Positions 52,946-60,026 of a stretch of 64,000 bases of DNA are shown one piece after another (position 1 is the first letter of the stretch; each line of letters starts with the position of its first letter). The stretch is from Nocardiopsis gilva YIM 90087 (GTDB taxonomy: Bacteria; Actinomycetota; Actinomycetes; Streptosporangiales; Streptosporangiaceae), in contig NZ_CP022753.1 in NCBI RefSeq assembly GCF_002263495.1, forward strand, positions 3,038,001 to 3,102,000, read 5' to 3'. Below the pieces are notes generated by a model. The model worked only from the letters and a program-made list of their open reading frames with translations. It made no database searches and had not been told where the DNA came from. Both the position numbers and the translations under genes were made by a program.

Positions 52946-54796
52946 ATGACCACTCCGGGAACCGCGGAAGGGTCCGCGGCCACCGTCGACGCGGCGGTCC
53001 GCGTCGACGACCTGACGATCACGTTTCCGACGATGGACGGCGACGTCCACGCCGTCGCCGGGCTGTCCTTCGAGGTGCCGTCCGGCGGCGCGCTGGGGAT
53101 CGTCGGTGAGTCCGGCTCCGGTAAGAGCGCCACGTCGCTCGCGCTGATGGGGCTGCACCGCGGCACCAAGGCCCAGATCACCGGGCAGATCTCCGTCGTC
53201 GGCACCGACATGGTGGCCGCCTCCGACGCCGAGGTCCGCGCGCTGCGCGGCAACGACATCGCGATGGTGTTCCAGGACCCGATGTCGTCGCTGCACCCGC
53301 AGTACACCATCGGCGACCAGCTCATCGAGGCCTACCGCACCCACCGTGCCCAGGCGAGTCGTGCCGAGGCCAAGCAGCGCGCCATCGAGTCGCTGGACCG
53401 CGTGGGCATCCCGGACCCCGCCCGCAGGATCAACTCCTACCCGCACGAGTTCTCCGGCGGCATGCGCCAGCGCGTCCTCATCGCCATGGGGCTGATGTGC
53501 GACCCCAAGGTGCTGCTCGCCGACGAACCGACCACGGCGCTGGACGTGACCGTGCAGGCGCAGATCCTGGACCTGCTCGACGACCTCCGCCGCGACCTGG
53601 GCATGTCGCTGATCCTGGTCAGCCACGACCTCGCTGTCGTCGCCGGGTCCGTCGACGAGGTCCTGGTCATGCAGAACGGCAAGGCCGTGGAGCGCGGCGA
53701 CGTTCGCCGGGTCCTGGCCGCGCCCGAGCACCCCTACACCCAGGCGCTGCTGGCCTCCGTCCCCCGGGTCGAGGTCTCGCGCGCCGAGCGCCGCGCCCGA
53801 ATCCGTGCCGAGCGCGACGAGGCGGAGAGGGCTGCCAAGGAGAAGGATCGGCAGGAGCTTCAGGTCCCGAAGACGGAGGAGACGCCCGCCCCGGCCCCCG
53901 AACCGATCGGTGCCGCCGAGCCGGGCGAGCCGCTGCTGGAGGTGCGCAACCTGCGCGTGCGGTTCAAGGTGCGCAGCGGTATGTTCAGCACCGCCACCGA
54001 GTTCTACGCCGTGAACGACGTCTCCTTCGACCTGTACAAGGGCGAGACGCTGGGCGTCGTCGGCGAGTCCGGGTCGGGCAAGAGCACCCTGTCGCGCGCG
54101 GTCATGCGGCTGCTGCAGCCGGCGTCGGGCTCGATCACCTTCGAGGGCCGCGACATCACCCAGCTCCCGGACCGGAAGCTGCGCCCGCTCCGCCGCGACG
54201 TGCAGATGATCTTCCAGAACCCGTACTCGTCACTCAACCCGCGCCTCACCATCGGCGACAGCATCGGCACCGCCCTGCGGGTCCAGGGCGAGAAGGACTC
54301 CAAGCTCATCAAGCGGCGCGTGCAGGAGCTGCTGGAGCGGGTGGGCCTGGAACCGCGGCACTACAACCGCTTCCCGCACGCGTTCTCCGGCGGGCAGCGC
54401 CAGCGGATCGCGATCGCCCGGGCCTTGATCCTCCGCCCCAAGCTGGTGATCTGCGACGAGCCGGTGTCCGCGCTGGACGTGTCGACCCAGGACCAGGTGC
54501 TGCGGCTACTCTCGGAGCTGCAGGACGACTTCGACCTGACCTACATCTTCGTGGCCCATGACCTCGCGGTGGTGCGCCAGGTCAGCGACCGGGTCGCGGT
54601 CATGCGCCGGGGCGAGATCGTGGAGATGAGCGAGGGCGACGAGGTCTACGAGAACCCGCAGCACTCCTACACTCAGCAGCTGCTGGCCGCCGCTCCGGTC
54701 CTCGACCCCGACGAGGCCCGCGCGCACCGTGCCGAGCGCGTCCGGATGCGTCAGGAGAAGGACGGGCAGGCCGACCAGCTCGCCCCATCGGCCTGA
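52946..54796 (+). CDS. Fused two-domain peptide ABC transporter ATPase (DppD-DppF)
   Basis: A 616-aa protein joining the two ATPases usually encoded separately. Domain 1 (residues 18-275): Walker A GESGSGKSATS, Q-loop VFQDPMSSLHPQ, signature FSGGMRQR, Walker B LLADEPTTALD. Domain 2 (about 325-600): GESGSGKSTLS, FQNPYSSLNPR, FSGGQRQR, VICDEPVSALD. A charged linker rich in Glu and Arg (residues 275-320) connects them. Both domains keep the C-terminal oligopeptide-transporter motif (HPYTQALLASVP, HSYTQQLLAAAP). Both sites look complete. It powers the DppB/DppC pair upstream. Confidence 0.95.
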   Translation: MTTPGTAEGSAATVDAAVRVDDLTITFPTMDGDVHAVAGLSFEVPSGGALGIVGESGSGKSATSLALMGLHRGTKAQITGQISVVGTDMVAASDAEVRALRGNDIAMVFQDPMSSLHPQYTIGDQLIEAYRTHRAQASRAEAKQRAIESLDRVGIPDPARRINSYPHEFSGGMRQRVLIAMGLMCDPKVLLADEPTTALDVTVQAQILDLLDDLRRDLGMSLILVSHDLAVVAGSVDEVLVMQNGKAVERGDVRRVLAAPEHPYTQALLASVPRVEVSRAERRARIRAERDEAERAAKEKDRQELQVPKTEETPAPAPEPIGAAEPGEPLLEVRNLRVRFKVRSGMFSTATEFYAVNDVSFDLYKGETLGVVGESGSGKSTLSRAVMRLLQPASGSITFEGRDITQLPDRKLRPLRRDVQMIFQNPYSSLNPRLTIGDSIGTALRVQGEKDSKLIKRRVQELLERVGLEPRHYNRFPHAFSGGQRQRIAIARALILRPKLVICDEPVSALDVSTQDQVLRLLSELQDDFDLTYIFVAHDLAVVRQVSDRVAVMRRGEIVEMSEGDEVYENPQHSYTQQLLAAAPVLDPDEARAHRAERVRMRQEKDGQADQLAPSA

Positions 54797-54872
54797 ACCC
54801 GCCGCCATCGGTGTCGGCGGCGGGACCAACAGCGGCGACGGACGGGGGCCAGCCCACCGGCCCCGTCCCCTG

Positions 54873-54936
54873 CGTTGATCTCGGGGATATCGACCGAATA
54901 ACGGCCGACATTCGGTCGATATCCCCGAGATCAACG
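54873..54936. repeat. Dispersed hairpin repeat, copy 4
   Basis: Arms 54873-54899 and 54910-54936 are perfectly complementary over 27 bp around a 10-nt loop, the best-preserved copy. The inner stem is GGATATCGACCGAAT. It lies between the convergent ATPase gene and the membrane-protein gene at 54957. Confidence 0.92.
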
Positions 54937-54956
54937 GTGTTATCGGCGGTGCACGG

Positions 54957-55547
54957 CTATCCGCGCGCGTCCGTGTGCACCGATGCGGGCACCGGAGGTG
55001 CCGGGGACCCGTCCTCGGCTGAGAACAGTGCCGATACCACGCCCCACACGGCGATGACCGTGTTCCAGAACATGAAGATGCCCAGCGGAGTGTAGAAGCC
55101 GTCGAGCACGGCCGTGCGCTCCGGGTCGCCGACGAACAGGGTCAGCCCCGCCAGGGCGCCCGCGCCGATGAGGCAGGCCAGCAGCCCGCGCAGCCAGGCG
55201 ACATTCTCGTGGCGCAGCCGGGCGGCTCTGGCCGTGGGGCGCGGGGGAGGGGATGGACCTCCGGCGAAGCGGTGCGCGAACCGGACGTCCGCCCAGGTGA
55301 TGACCGAGTGCCCGTAGGCGACGGTGAACCCCAGGTACAGCGCCCCGAGGCCATGGGTCACGTCGGCGCTGGCCCCTTGGGACAGGTGGACGGCGATCAC
55401 CGTCAGCAGGACCACGTCCAGTAGGGGGACGAGCAGCAGCATCACCGTGCTCAGCCGCCGCATGCGCAGCAGGTAGCGGGCGGTCAGCCCGCCCAGCACG
55501 AGCACCCAGAACAGCGCCTCGACCGTCTGGATCACCGCCGCGATCAC
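54957..55547 (-). CDS. Five-helix membrane protein of unknown function
   Basis: A 196-aa hydrophobic protein with about five transmembrane segments (VEALFWVLVLGGLTARYLL, TVMLLLVPLLDVVLLTVIAV, LGALYLGFTVAYGHSVITW, RGLLACLIGAGALAGLTLFV, GIFMFWNTVIAVWGVVSALF) and a Pro/Arg-rich cytoplasmic loop. The GTG start has a G-rich segment eight bases upstream. It is divergent from a two-component system gene (160 bp between starts) and could be related to it. No family assignment is offered. Confidence 0.75.
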   Translation of the reverse strand: MIAAVIQTVEALFWVLVLGGLTARYLLRMRRLSTVMLLLVPLLDVVLLTVIAVHLSQGASADVTHGLGALYLGFTVAYGHSVITWADVRFAHRFAGGPSPPPRPTARAARLRHENVAWLRGLLACLIGAGALAGLTLFVGDPERTAVLDGFYTPLGIFMFWNTVIAVWGVVSALFSAEDGSPAPPVPASVHTDARG

Positions 55548-55707
55548 CGTCGCGCCCCCCTCGTTCCTCCATGGGGGCCGTCCACCGGCCCCGCGTCCCG
55601 CCCATCATGCGGAACCGACCCGGGGCGGCGGATCGGCGCAGGTGATGAGATCGCTGTACAACCTTCGAAGTACGCGTCGGCGGTGCGGACGTGCTGAGAT
55701 AGAGGGC

Positions 55708-57003
55708 GTGACGCTGCTTCTCCGACGCTACGCGCTGCTCGACCGGCGCATCCTCGGCGGTCGGCTCTACCTCGGCAGCACGCTGTGGGCTGGAATGCAC
55801 TTCGGCGTCGGGCTGCTGCTGTGGGGATTGGCCGCCTACGTGGAGCGCCCCGACATCGACCAGCGGTGGCTGCTGCTGACCCTGACCGGGGTGTGCGCGG
55901 CGGTCCTGCTGCGCCGCAGCGCGCCTGGCACCGGCCTGGCGATCGCTTCCCTGTTCCTCCTCGCCGACATCGCCCTCGGCCCCTCGTGGTGGGTCCTGGT
56001 GGTCTACGGGGAGGCCCTCTACGCGGTCGCCGTGTGGGGGCGTCGGCGCCTGGCCTACGGCATCTTTACCGCCGTCATGACCTGCACCGTCGTGGCGATC
56101 GGGGTCCTGGTCTACCTCCTCGCGCATGGGGTGCTGGAGAGCCTGCTGGAGGTGGTCCAGTTCGTGGGGCTGTTCGTACTGGTCTTCGTGACGCCGATGA
56201 TGTCCGGGCTGACCGTCCGCGAACACCACCTGCGCGCCGAGCTGGAGCGGCAGCGCGCCGACCAGCTGCTGCGGATGGCCGAACTGGACCGGGGCACCGC
56301 CATCGCCGAGGAGCGCGGCCGGATGGCCCGCGAGCTGCACGACGTCATCGCCAACCACCTGAGCGCCATCGCGGTGCAGTCCACGGCCGCCCTGTCGATG
56401 CGCGACCCGGATCCCGAGCGGGTCCGGCAGATCCTCGGCGTGGTGCGGGACAACAGCGTGCGGGGGCTGGCCGAGATGCGGCAGATGATCGGCGTGCTGC
56501 GCGCCGACGACAACCCCGACCTGGAGCGCGTCACGCCGCGGCTGAGCGAGGCCGACCGACTGGTGGACACCGCGCGCGAATCCGGGTTGGACGTCCGTAT
56601 GGAGGAGCGCGGCACCGCGCCTCCCCTCCCGGCACGCGTGGACGCGGCCGCCTACCGGATCGTGCAGGAGTCGCTCACCAACGCGCTGCGCTACGCCGAA
56701 CCCCGGCGGGTCGACATCACCGTGGAGTACACGGCGTCGGCACCGGGGCAGGAGGCGGACCGGCTGGTGCTGACGGCGGAGAACCCGGCGCCGGTCCGGC
56801 CGGAGCCTACCTGGCGCGTGGAGCTGGGCGGGGGCGCGGGGGTCACTGGGATGCGCGAGCGCGTCGCGCTGCTGGGCGGCCACTTCGAGGCCGGGCCGTC
56901 GGCCGATGAAGACGCGGGCTGGCGGGTCCGGGCCGAGCTGCCGATCGCGCAGCCGGGCGTGCCCGAGGACACCGATGGACAGAGAGCGGGGATGGGCGCG
57001 TGA
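55708..57003 (+). CDS. Sensor histidine kinase (NarL-type partner)
   Basis: A 431-aa membrane sensor kinase. Four or five N-terminal helices (to about residue 170) form the sensory part with almost no extracytoplasmic domain. The HisKA_3 box ARELHDVIANHLSAIAVQS holds the phosphoacceptor His211, and the ATPase part has the N-box RIVQESLTNALRYAEP near 317 and a G-box GGGAGVTGMRERV near 380. I prefer the GTG at 55708, because the upstream in-frame part (from 55642) reads like promoter sequence with no family resemblance. It overlaps the response regulator gene by GTGA. The stimulus is unknown; kinases of this shape often sense envelope stress. Confidence 0.9.
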   Translation: MTLLLRRYALLDRRILGGRLYLGSTLWAGMHFGVGLLLWGLAAYVERPDIDQRWLLLTLTGVCAAVLLRRSAPGTGLAIASLFLLADIALGPSWWVLVVYGEALYAVAVWGRRRLAYGIFTAVMTCTVVAIGVLVYLLAHGVLESLLEVVQFVGLFVLVFVTPMMSGLTVREHHLRAELERQRADQLLRMAELDRGTAIAEERGRMARELHDVIANHLSAIAVQSTAALSMRDPDPERVRQILGVVRDNSVRGLAEMRQMIGVLRADDNPDLERVTPRLSEADRLVDTARESGLDVRMEERGTAPPLPARVDAAAYRIVQESLTNALRYAEPRRVDITVEYTASAPGQEADRLVLTAENPAPVRPEPTWRVELGGGAGVTGMRERVALLGGHFEAGPSADEDAGWRVRAELPIAQPGVPEDTDGQRAGMGA

Positions 57004-57668
57004 TCCGGGTTGTTGTGGCCGAGGACCAGTGGGCGGTGCGGTCGGGGCTGGTGATGATCCTGGACGCCGCGCCGGACATGCACGTCGTCGCCGAGGCCGC
57101 CGATGGGGACGAGGCCGTCGACGCGGCGCGCCGCTACCTCCCCGACATCGTTCTTATGGACGTGCGGATGCCGCGCAAGGACGGCATCGCGGCCACCCGC
57201 GACCTGGCCGGGACCGGGGTGGACGTGCTGATCCTGACCACCTTCGACCTCGACGAGTACGTGTTCGGCGCGCTTCGGGCTGGTGCCGCGGGGTTCCTGC
57301 TGAAGAACATCGAGGCCGACGAGCTGGTCGAGGCGGTCCGCGTCGTGGCCCGCGGCGAGGGGATGATCGCGCCGGCCGTCACGCGGCGGCTCATCGCCGA
57401 GTTCGCCGGTTCCGGCGCGCGGTTCGCCGGGGGCGGGCCGCGGGCCCCGGAGGTGAGCCCGGCCGCCCTCGACGCGCTCACCCCGCGCGAGCACGAGGTC
57501 CTGGCGTGCGTGGGGGAGGGGCTGAGTAACCAGCAGATCGCCCGTCGGCTGTCCATCACCGAGACCACGACCAAGACCCATGTCAGCCGCATCCTGGCCA
57601 AGCTGGGGCTGCGCAGCCGGGTCCAGGCCGCCATCGTCGCCCAGGAGCTAGGCGTCACGCACGACTGA
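57000..57668 (+). CDS. NarL/LuxR-family response regulator
   Basis: A 222-aa two-domain regulator. The receiver has the acidic pair EDQ at the N-terminus, phosphoacceptor Asp54 (IVLMDVRMPRKDG), Thr in ILTTFD and Lys in GFLLKNIEADEL. The HTH (residues about 158-215) reads LTPREHEVLACVGEGLSNQQIARRL. The linker (130-155) is Gly/Ala/Pro-rich. It is translationally coupled to the kinase upstream. Its 3' end overlaps the convergent tetR gene by 21 bp. Confidence 0.94.
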   Translation: MIRVVVAEDQWAVRSGLVMILDAAPDMHVVAEAADGDEAVDAARRYLPDIVLMDVRMPRKDGIAATRDLAGTGVDVLILTTFDLDEYVFGALRAGAAGFLLKNIEADELVEAVRVVARGEGMIAPAVTRRLIAEFAGSGARFAGGGPRAPEVSPAALDALTPREHEVLACVGEGLSNQQIARRLSITETTTKTHVSRILAKLGLRSRVQAAIVAQELGVTHD

Positions 57669-58328
57669 GCGCAGCAGCGCCTCCAGGCCCGCGTCGAACA
57701 CCTGCTCCGGCTCCGCCTCGACCGTGCTCAGTCGAGCCACGGTCCCGAACCGCCCGTCGACCGCGGCGGGCTGGGCGCTGGCCAGGCCCTCGCCGCGGAC
57801 CTGGCGGATGACGGCACCGGTGACGTAGGCGTCCAGGGCGGACGCCGCCCGTACGATGTCCGCGCCCTCCAGCCCCGCCTCGGCGAAGGCCGCGTACTGC
57901 AGCTCCAGCGCACGCAGCGCCGCCTCGGTGTCCGGGCGGCGGTGGATGAACAGCGGGAGCGCACCGGAGTGGTGCAGCAGCGCCGCGCGGTAGTCGTGCG
58001 CCCACGTGCGCAGTCGCTCGTCCCAGGGGCGGTCGTCCTCGGCCGCGTCGTCCGCTTCGGCGTCATTCTCCTCTGCGTCTGCGTCGGCATCGGTGTCGGC
58101 GCCCCGGGGCCGGGAGACGTCGGTAATGTACTCGACGATCGCGTCGAACAGCTGCTCCTTGCCCAGCGGGAAGTGGTGGTAGATGGCCATGGCCTCCACC
58201 TCCAACGCGTCGCCGAGGCGGCGCATGGTCAGGCGGCGCAGTCCCTGGCCGTCGATGATGCGCAGGGCCTCGGTGATGATGCGGTCGGCGCTCAGGCCGG
58301 CGTTGTTTCGGCTCACGCCCCCGATCAT
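57648..58328 (-). CDS. TetR-family transcriptional regulator with acidic insert
   Basis: A 226-aa repressor-type regulator. The HTH is at residues 12-60 (IITEALRIIDGQGLRRLTMR, LGDALEVEAMAIYHHFPLGKEQL), followed by a TetR_C-like ligand domain. Residues about 76-100 are an Asp/Glu/Ala-rich low-complexity insert. The start is uncertain: ATG at 58328 or GTG at 58316; the palindrome at 58332 would sit at or inside the ribosome site of the former, so the transcript may have a very short leader. Its stop overlaps the response regulator gene. Probably autoregulated. Confidence 0.88.
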   Translation of the reverse strand: MIGGVSRNNAGLSADRIITEALRIIDGQGLRRLTMRRLGDALEVEAMAIYHHFPLGKEQLFDAIVEYITDVSRPRGADTDADADAEENDAEADDAAEDDRPWDERLRTWAHDYRAALLHHSGALPLFIHRRPDTEAALRALELQYAAFAEAGLEGADIVRAASALDAYVTGAVIRQVRGEGLASAQPAAVDGRFGTVARLSTVEAEPEQVFDAGLEALLRSVVRDA

Positions 58329-58331
58329 AGA

Positions 58332-58345
58332 CTTACTTTGTAAAG
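58332..58345. promoter_or_regulatory. TetR-type operator
   Basis: CTTACTTTGTAAAG contains the perfect palindrome TTAC-TTT-GTAA. It touches the tetR start and overlaps a possible -10 region, as expected of an autoregulatory site. Confidence 0.5.
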
Positions 58346-58398
58346 GCGGTGGCCGGAATCACCCCTCGGGTGTGTCCGTGATCGGAGTCACCTCCTAC

Positions 58399-58414
58399 AG
58401 TGTCTCCTGACACT
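58399..58414. promoter_or_regulatory. Inverted repeat upstream of the 58449 gene
   Basis: AGTGTC-TCCT-GACACT is a perfect 6+6 inverted repeat, 35 bp before the ATG at 58449, in the promoter region shared with the divergent tetR gene. Confidence 0.4.
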
Positions 58415-58448
58415 CTGATCCACCCACCGCCGATCCACAGGAGTGAGC

Positions 58449-58844
58449 ATGGGGTTGACCGGCCCGAAGGTCGATGAGGACGCCCGGCGCCGCCACAGCG
58501 AGGACGAGCAGGCCGCGGAGCGGCTGCCGGAGCTGCTGGACGGGGTGGCGGCGGCCGAGCAGGCGCTGATCACCGCACAGGAGAACGGGGTCTCCGCCGA
58601 GGAACTCCACCGGTTCGGGATGGACCTGGACAGCGCGCTGACCGACGCGATGCGCGCCGCCTACGCCAAGGAACGCGCCCTGATCGGCCCGCGCGGCTAC
58701 GTCGACCGCATCTACCGCCGCAAGCGCCTGGCCAAGCGGGACGTGCGCCACGCCACCGAGGTCGCCGAGCGACTGCTCACCGAGCGCGAGACCCACCGGC
58801 TGCACGGCATCGCCGGTGTTCCGCGTACCCCCGCGGGCGTCTAG
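58449..58844 (+). CDS. Small charged helical protein of unknown function
   Basis: A 131-aa soluble protein, almost entirely helical and rich in Glu, Arg and Ala (residues 10-110 have heptad-like spacing), with no Cys, signal or membrane helix. The ATG at 58449 is preferred because ACAGGAG ends five bases before it; the GTG at 58443 lies within that ribosome site. It is divergent from tetR, with two inverted repeats between them, so TetR control is plausible. No function can be assigned. Confidence 0.65.
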   Translation: MGLTGPKVDEDARRRHSEDEQAAERLPELLDGVAAAEQALITAQENGVSAEELHRFGMDLDSALTDAMRAAYAKERALIGPRGYVDRIYRRKRLAKRDVRHATEVAERLLTERETHRLHGIAGVPRTPAGV

Positions 58845-58989
58845 GGGCGAGGTCCCACCCGCGCCCGCACCGGCCGCCGAGCGTGCGTCCGGCGTCCGTC
58901 GATGGCAGGATCGTTGAAGGAACACGGCGCCACCGGACGGCGTCGCGAGGCCGCCGGGTGTGGGCCGGACGAATGGAGTGGGGACGAAG

Positions 58990-59352
58990 ATGCCGGGGTT
59001 CATCGAACTCGATCCATCATCGAAGGTGCCCCCTTATGAACAGATCCGGGCCGCGGTCGCCAACGCCGCGGCCAACGGCGACATCCCCGTGGGGTACAAG
59101 CTGCCTACCGTCCGTGCTCTGGCGGGGGAGTTGGCCGTCGCGGTGAACACCGTCGCCCGGGCCTACCGGGAGCTCGAACAGGCCGGGGTGGTCGAGACGC
59201 GCGGCCGGTCCGGCACCTTCGTCGCCGCCGGGGGCGACGCCCAGCGTGAGGAGGCGGTGGCGGCGGCCCGCGACTACGCCGACGTGATCTCCCGGCTCGG
59301 GCTGGCGCGCAGCGAGGCGCTGGACATCGTGCGGGCCGCCCTCGACCGCTGA
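58990..59352 (+). CDS. YtrA-subfamily GntR transcriptional regulator
   Basis: A 120-aa short GntR regulator. The winged helix (residues 5-80) reads PPYEQIRAAVANAAANGDIP, KLPTVRALAGELAVAVNTVARAYRELEQAGVVETRGRSGTF with the usual NTV recognition helix. The C-terminal helix pair (about 90-120) is the short dimerisation tail of the YtrA class rather than a ligand domain. Such genes usually stand next to ABC transporters; none is adjacent here. The ATG lies after GGGGAC at good spacing. Confidence 0.88.
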   Translation: MPGFIELDPSSKVPPYEQIRAAVANAAANGDIPVGYKLPTVRALAGELAVAVNTVARAYRELEQAGVVETRGRSGTFVAAGGDAQREEAVAAARDYADVISRLGLARSEALDIVRAALDR

Positions 59353-59363
59353 CGATCCCCGTG

Positions 59364-59427
59364 CGTTGATCTCGGGGATATTGGGGTCGCACGGGCGTTT
59401 TTCACCCCAATATCTCCGAGATCAACG
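59364..59427. repeat. Dispersed hairpin repeat, copy 5
   Basis: Arms 59364-59387 and 59404-59427 pair over 24 bp with one G-U wobble, around a 16-nt loop containing five T. The inner stem GGATATTGGGGT closely resembles copy 2. It lies between the convergent YtrA-type gene and the gene at 59443. Confidence 0.9.
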
Positions 59428-59442
59428 GAGGGTGTGGCGACG

Positions 59443-59790
59443 CTATTCGCGGGTGCCGATGAGCATCAGGATGTAGAGCACGCTGATGCCGATCCACGTC
59501 GCGATGACCCCGCCGTCTCCGGCGTAGCCGGCACTGATGGCCGTCAATGGGATGGCCAGGCCAAGGGACACGATGGCCAACACCATGCGCGCGGTGCGGG
59601 TAGGGATCCCCTGGCGCTGGGGTCGGCGCTGCTGCTGTGTCGCGAGATGGTGGCGGACGCGCTCGTCGATGCTCTGTTCCAGGCGCTCGGCCAGAGAGGT
59701 GGCGATCGCGTCGTCGTAGTCGGCGCCGAGTTCCCGGCCCGCCCGCAGTGAGGCGGCCAGTTCGTCTTTGGGGAGAGGGTCGTTGGCCAT
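59443..59790 (-). CDS. Small membrane protein of unknown function
   Basis: A 115-aa protein: a charged, helical N-terminal half (residues 1-60, DELAASLRAGRELG, AERLEQSIDERVRHHL) and two C-terminal transmembrane helices (MVLAIVSLGLAIPLTAISAG, VIATWIGISVLYILMLIG). The ATG at 59790 is favoured because the upstream frame is terminator-like, non-coding sequence. Many actinobacterial genomes carry similar short proteins without known roles. Confidence 0.65.
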   Translation of the reverse strand: MANDPLPKDELAASLRAGRELGADYDDAIATSLAERLEQSIDERVRHHLATQQQRRPQRQGIPTRTARMVLAIVSLGLAIPLTAISAGYAGDGGVIATWIGISVLYILMLIGTRE

Positions 59791-59936
59791 GCCCCCAAGT
59801 ATCCCCGCCCGCGCCCGATTCCGGCCGTTCCGCCGACGGGACTGGGGAAAGATCAGGGGTTTTTCAGGGGTCCGGTCCGCTGCCGCGGCCCCGCGCCGAT
59901 GTTCGGTCGGCGCCATGGGCGGGCGCGCGGAACGGC

Positions 59937-59979
59937 GACGGCCCCGGTGCCCGCGTGCGGTGCGGGCGCCGGGGCCGTC
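59937..59979 (-). terminator. Terminator of the sigma-factor gene
   Basis: GACGGCCCCGGTGCCCGC pairs with GCGGGCGCCGGGGCCGTC, with one T-G wobble, around a 7-nt loop. It lies 48 bp after the sigma gene stop on the minus strand. Confidence 0.75.
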
Positions 59980-60026
59980 GGTGGGTGAGTGGACTCCCCC
60001 GGTGGCTGTGTCGCGGGCAGAACCTG

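Noticed and set aside
54940-56883. 647-codon antisense frame across the membrane-protein and kinase region
   Set aside because: It is antisense to a clear histidine kinase and out of frame with the 54957 gene; composition is that of a shadow frame.
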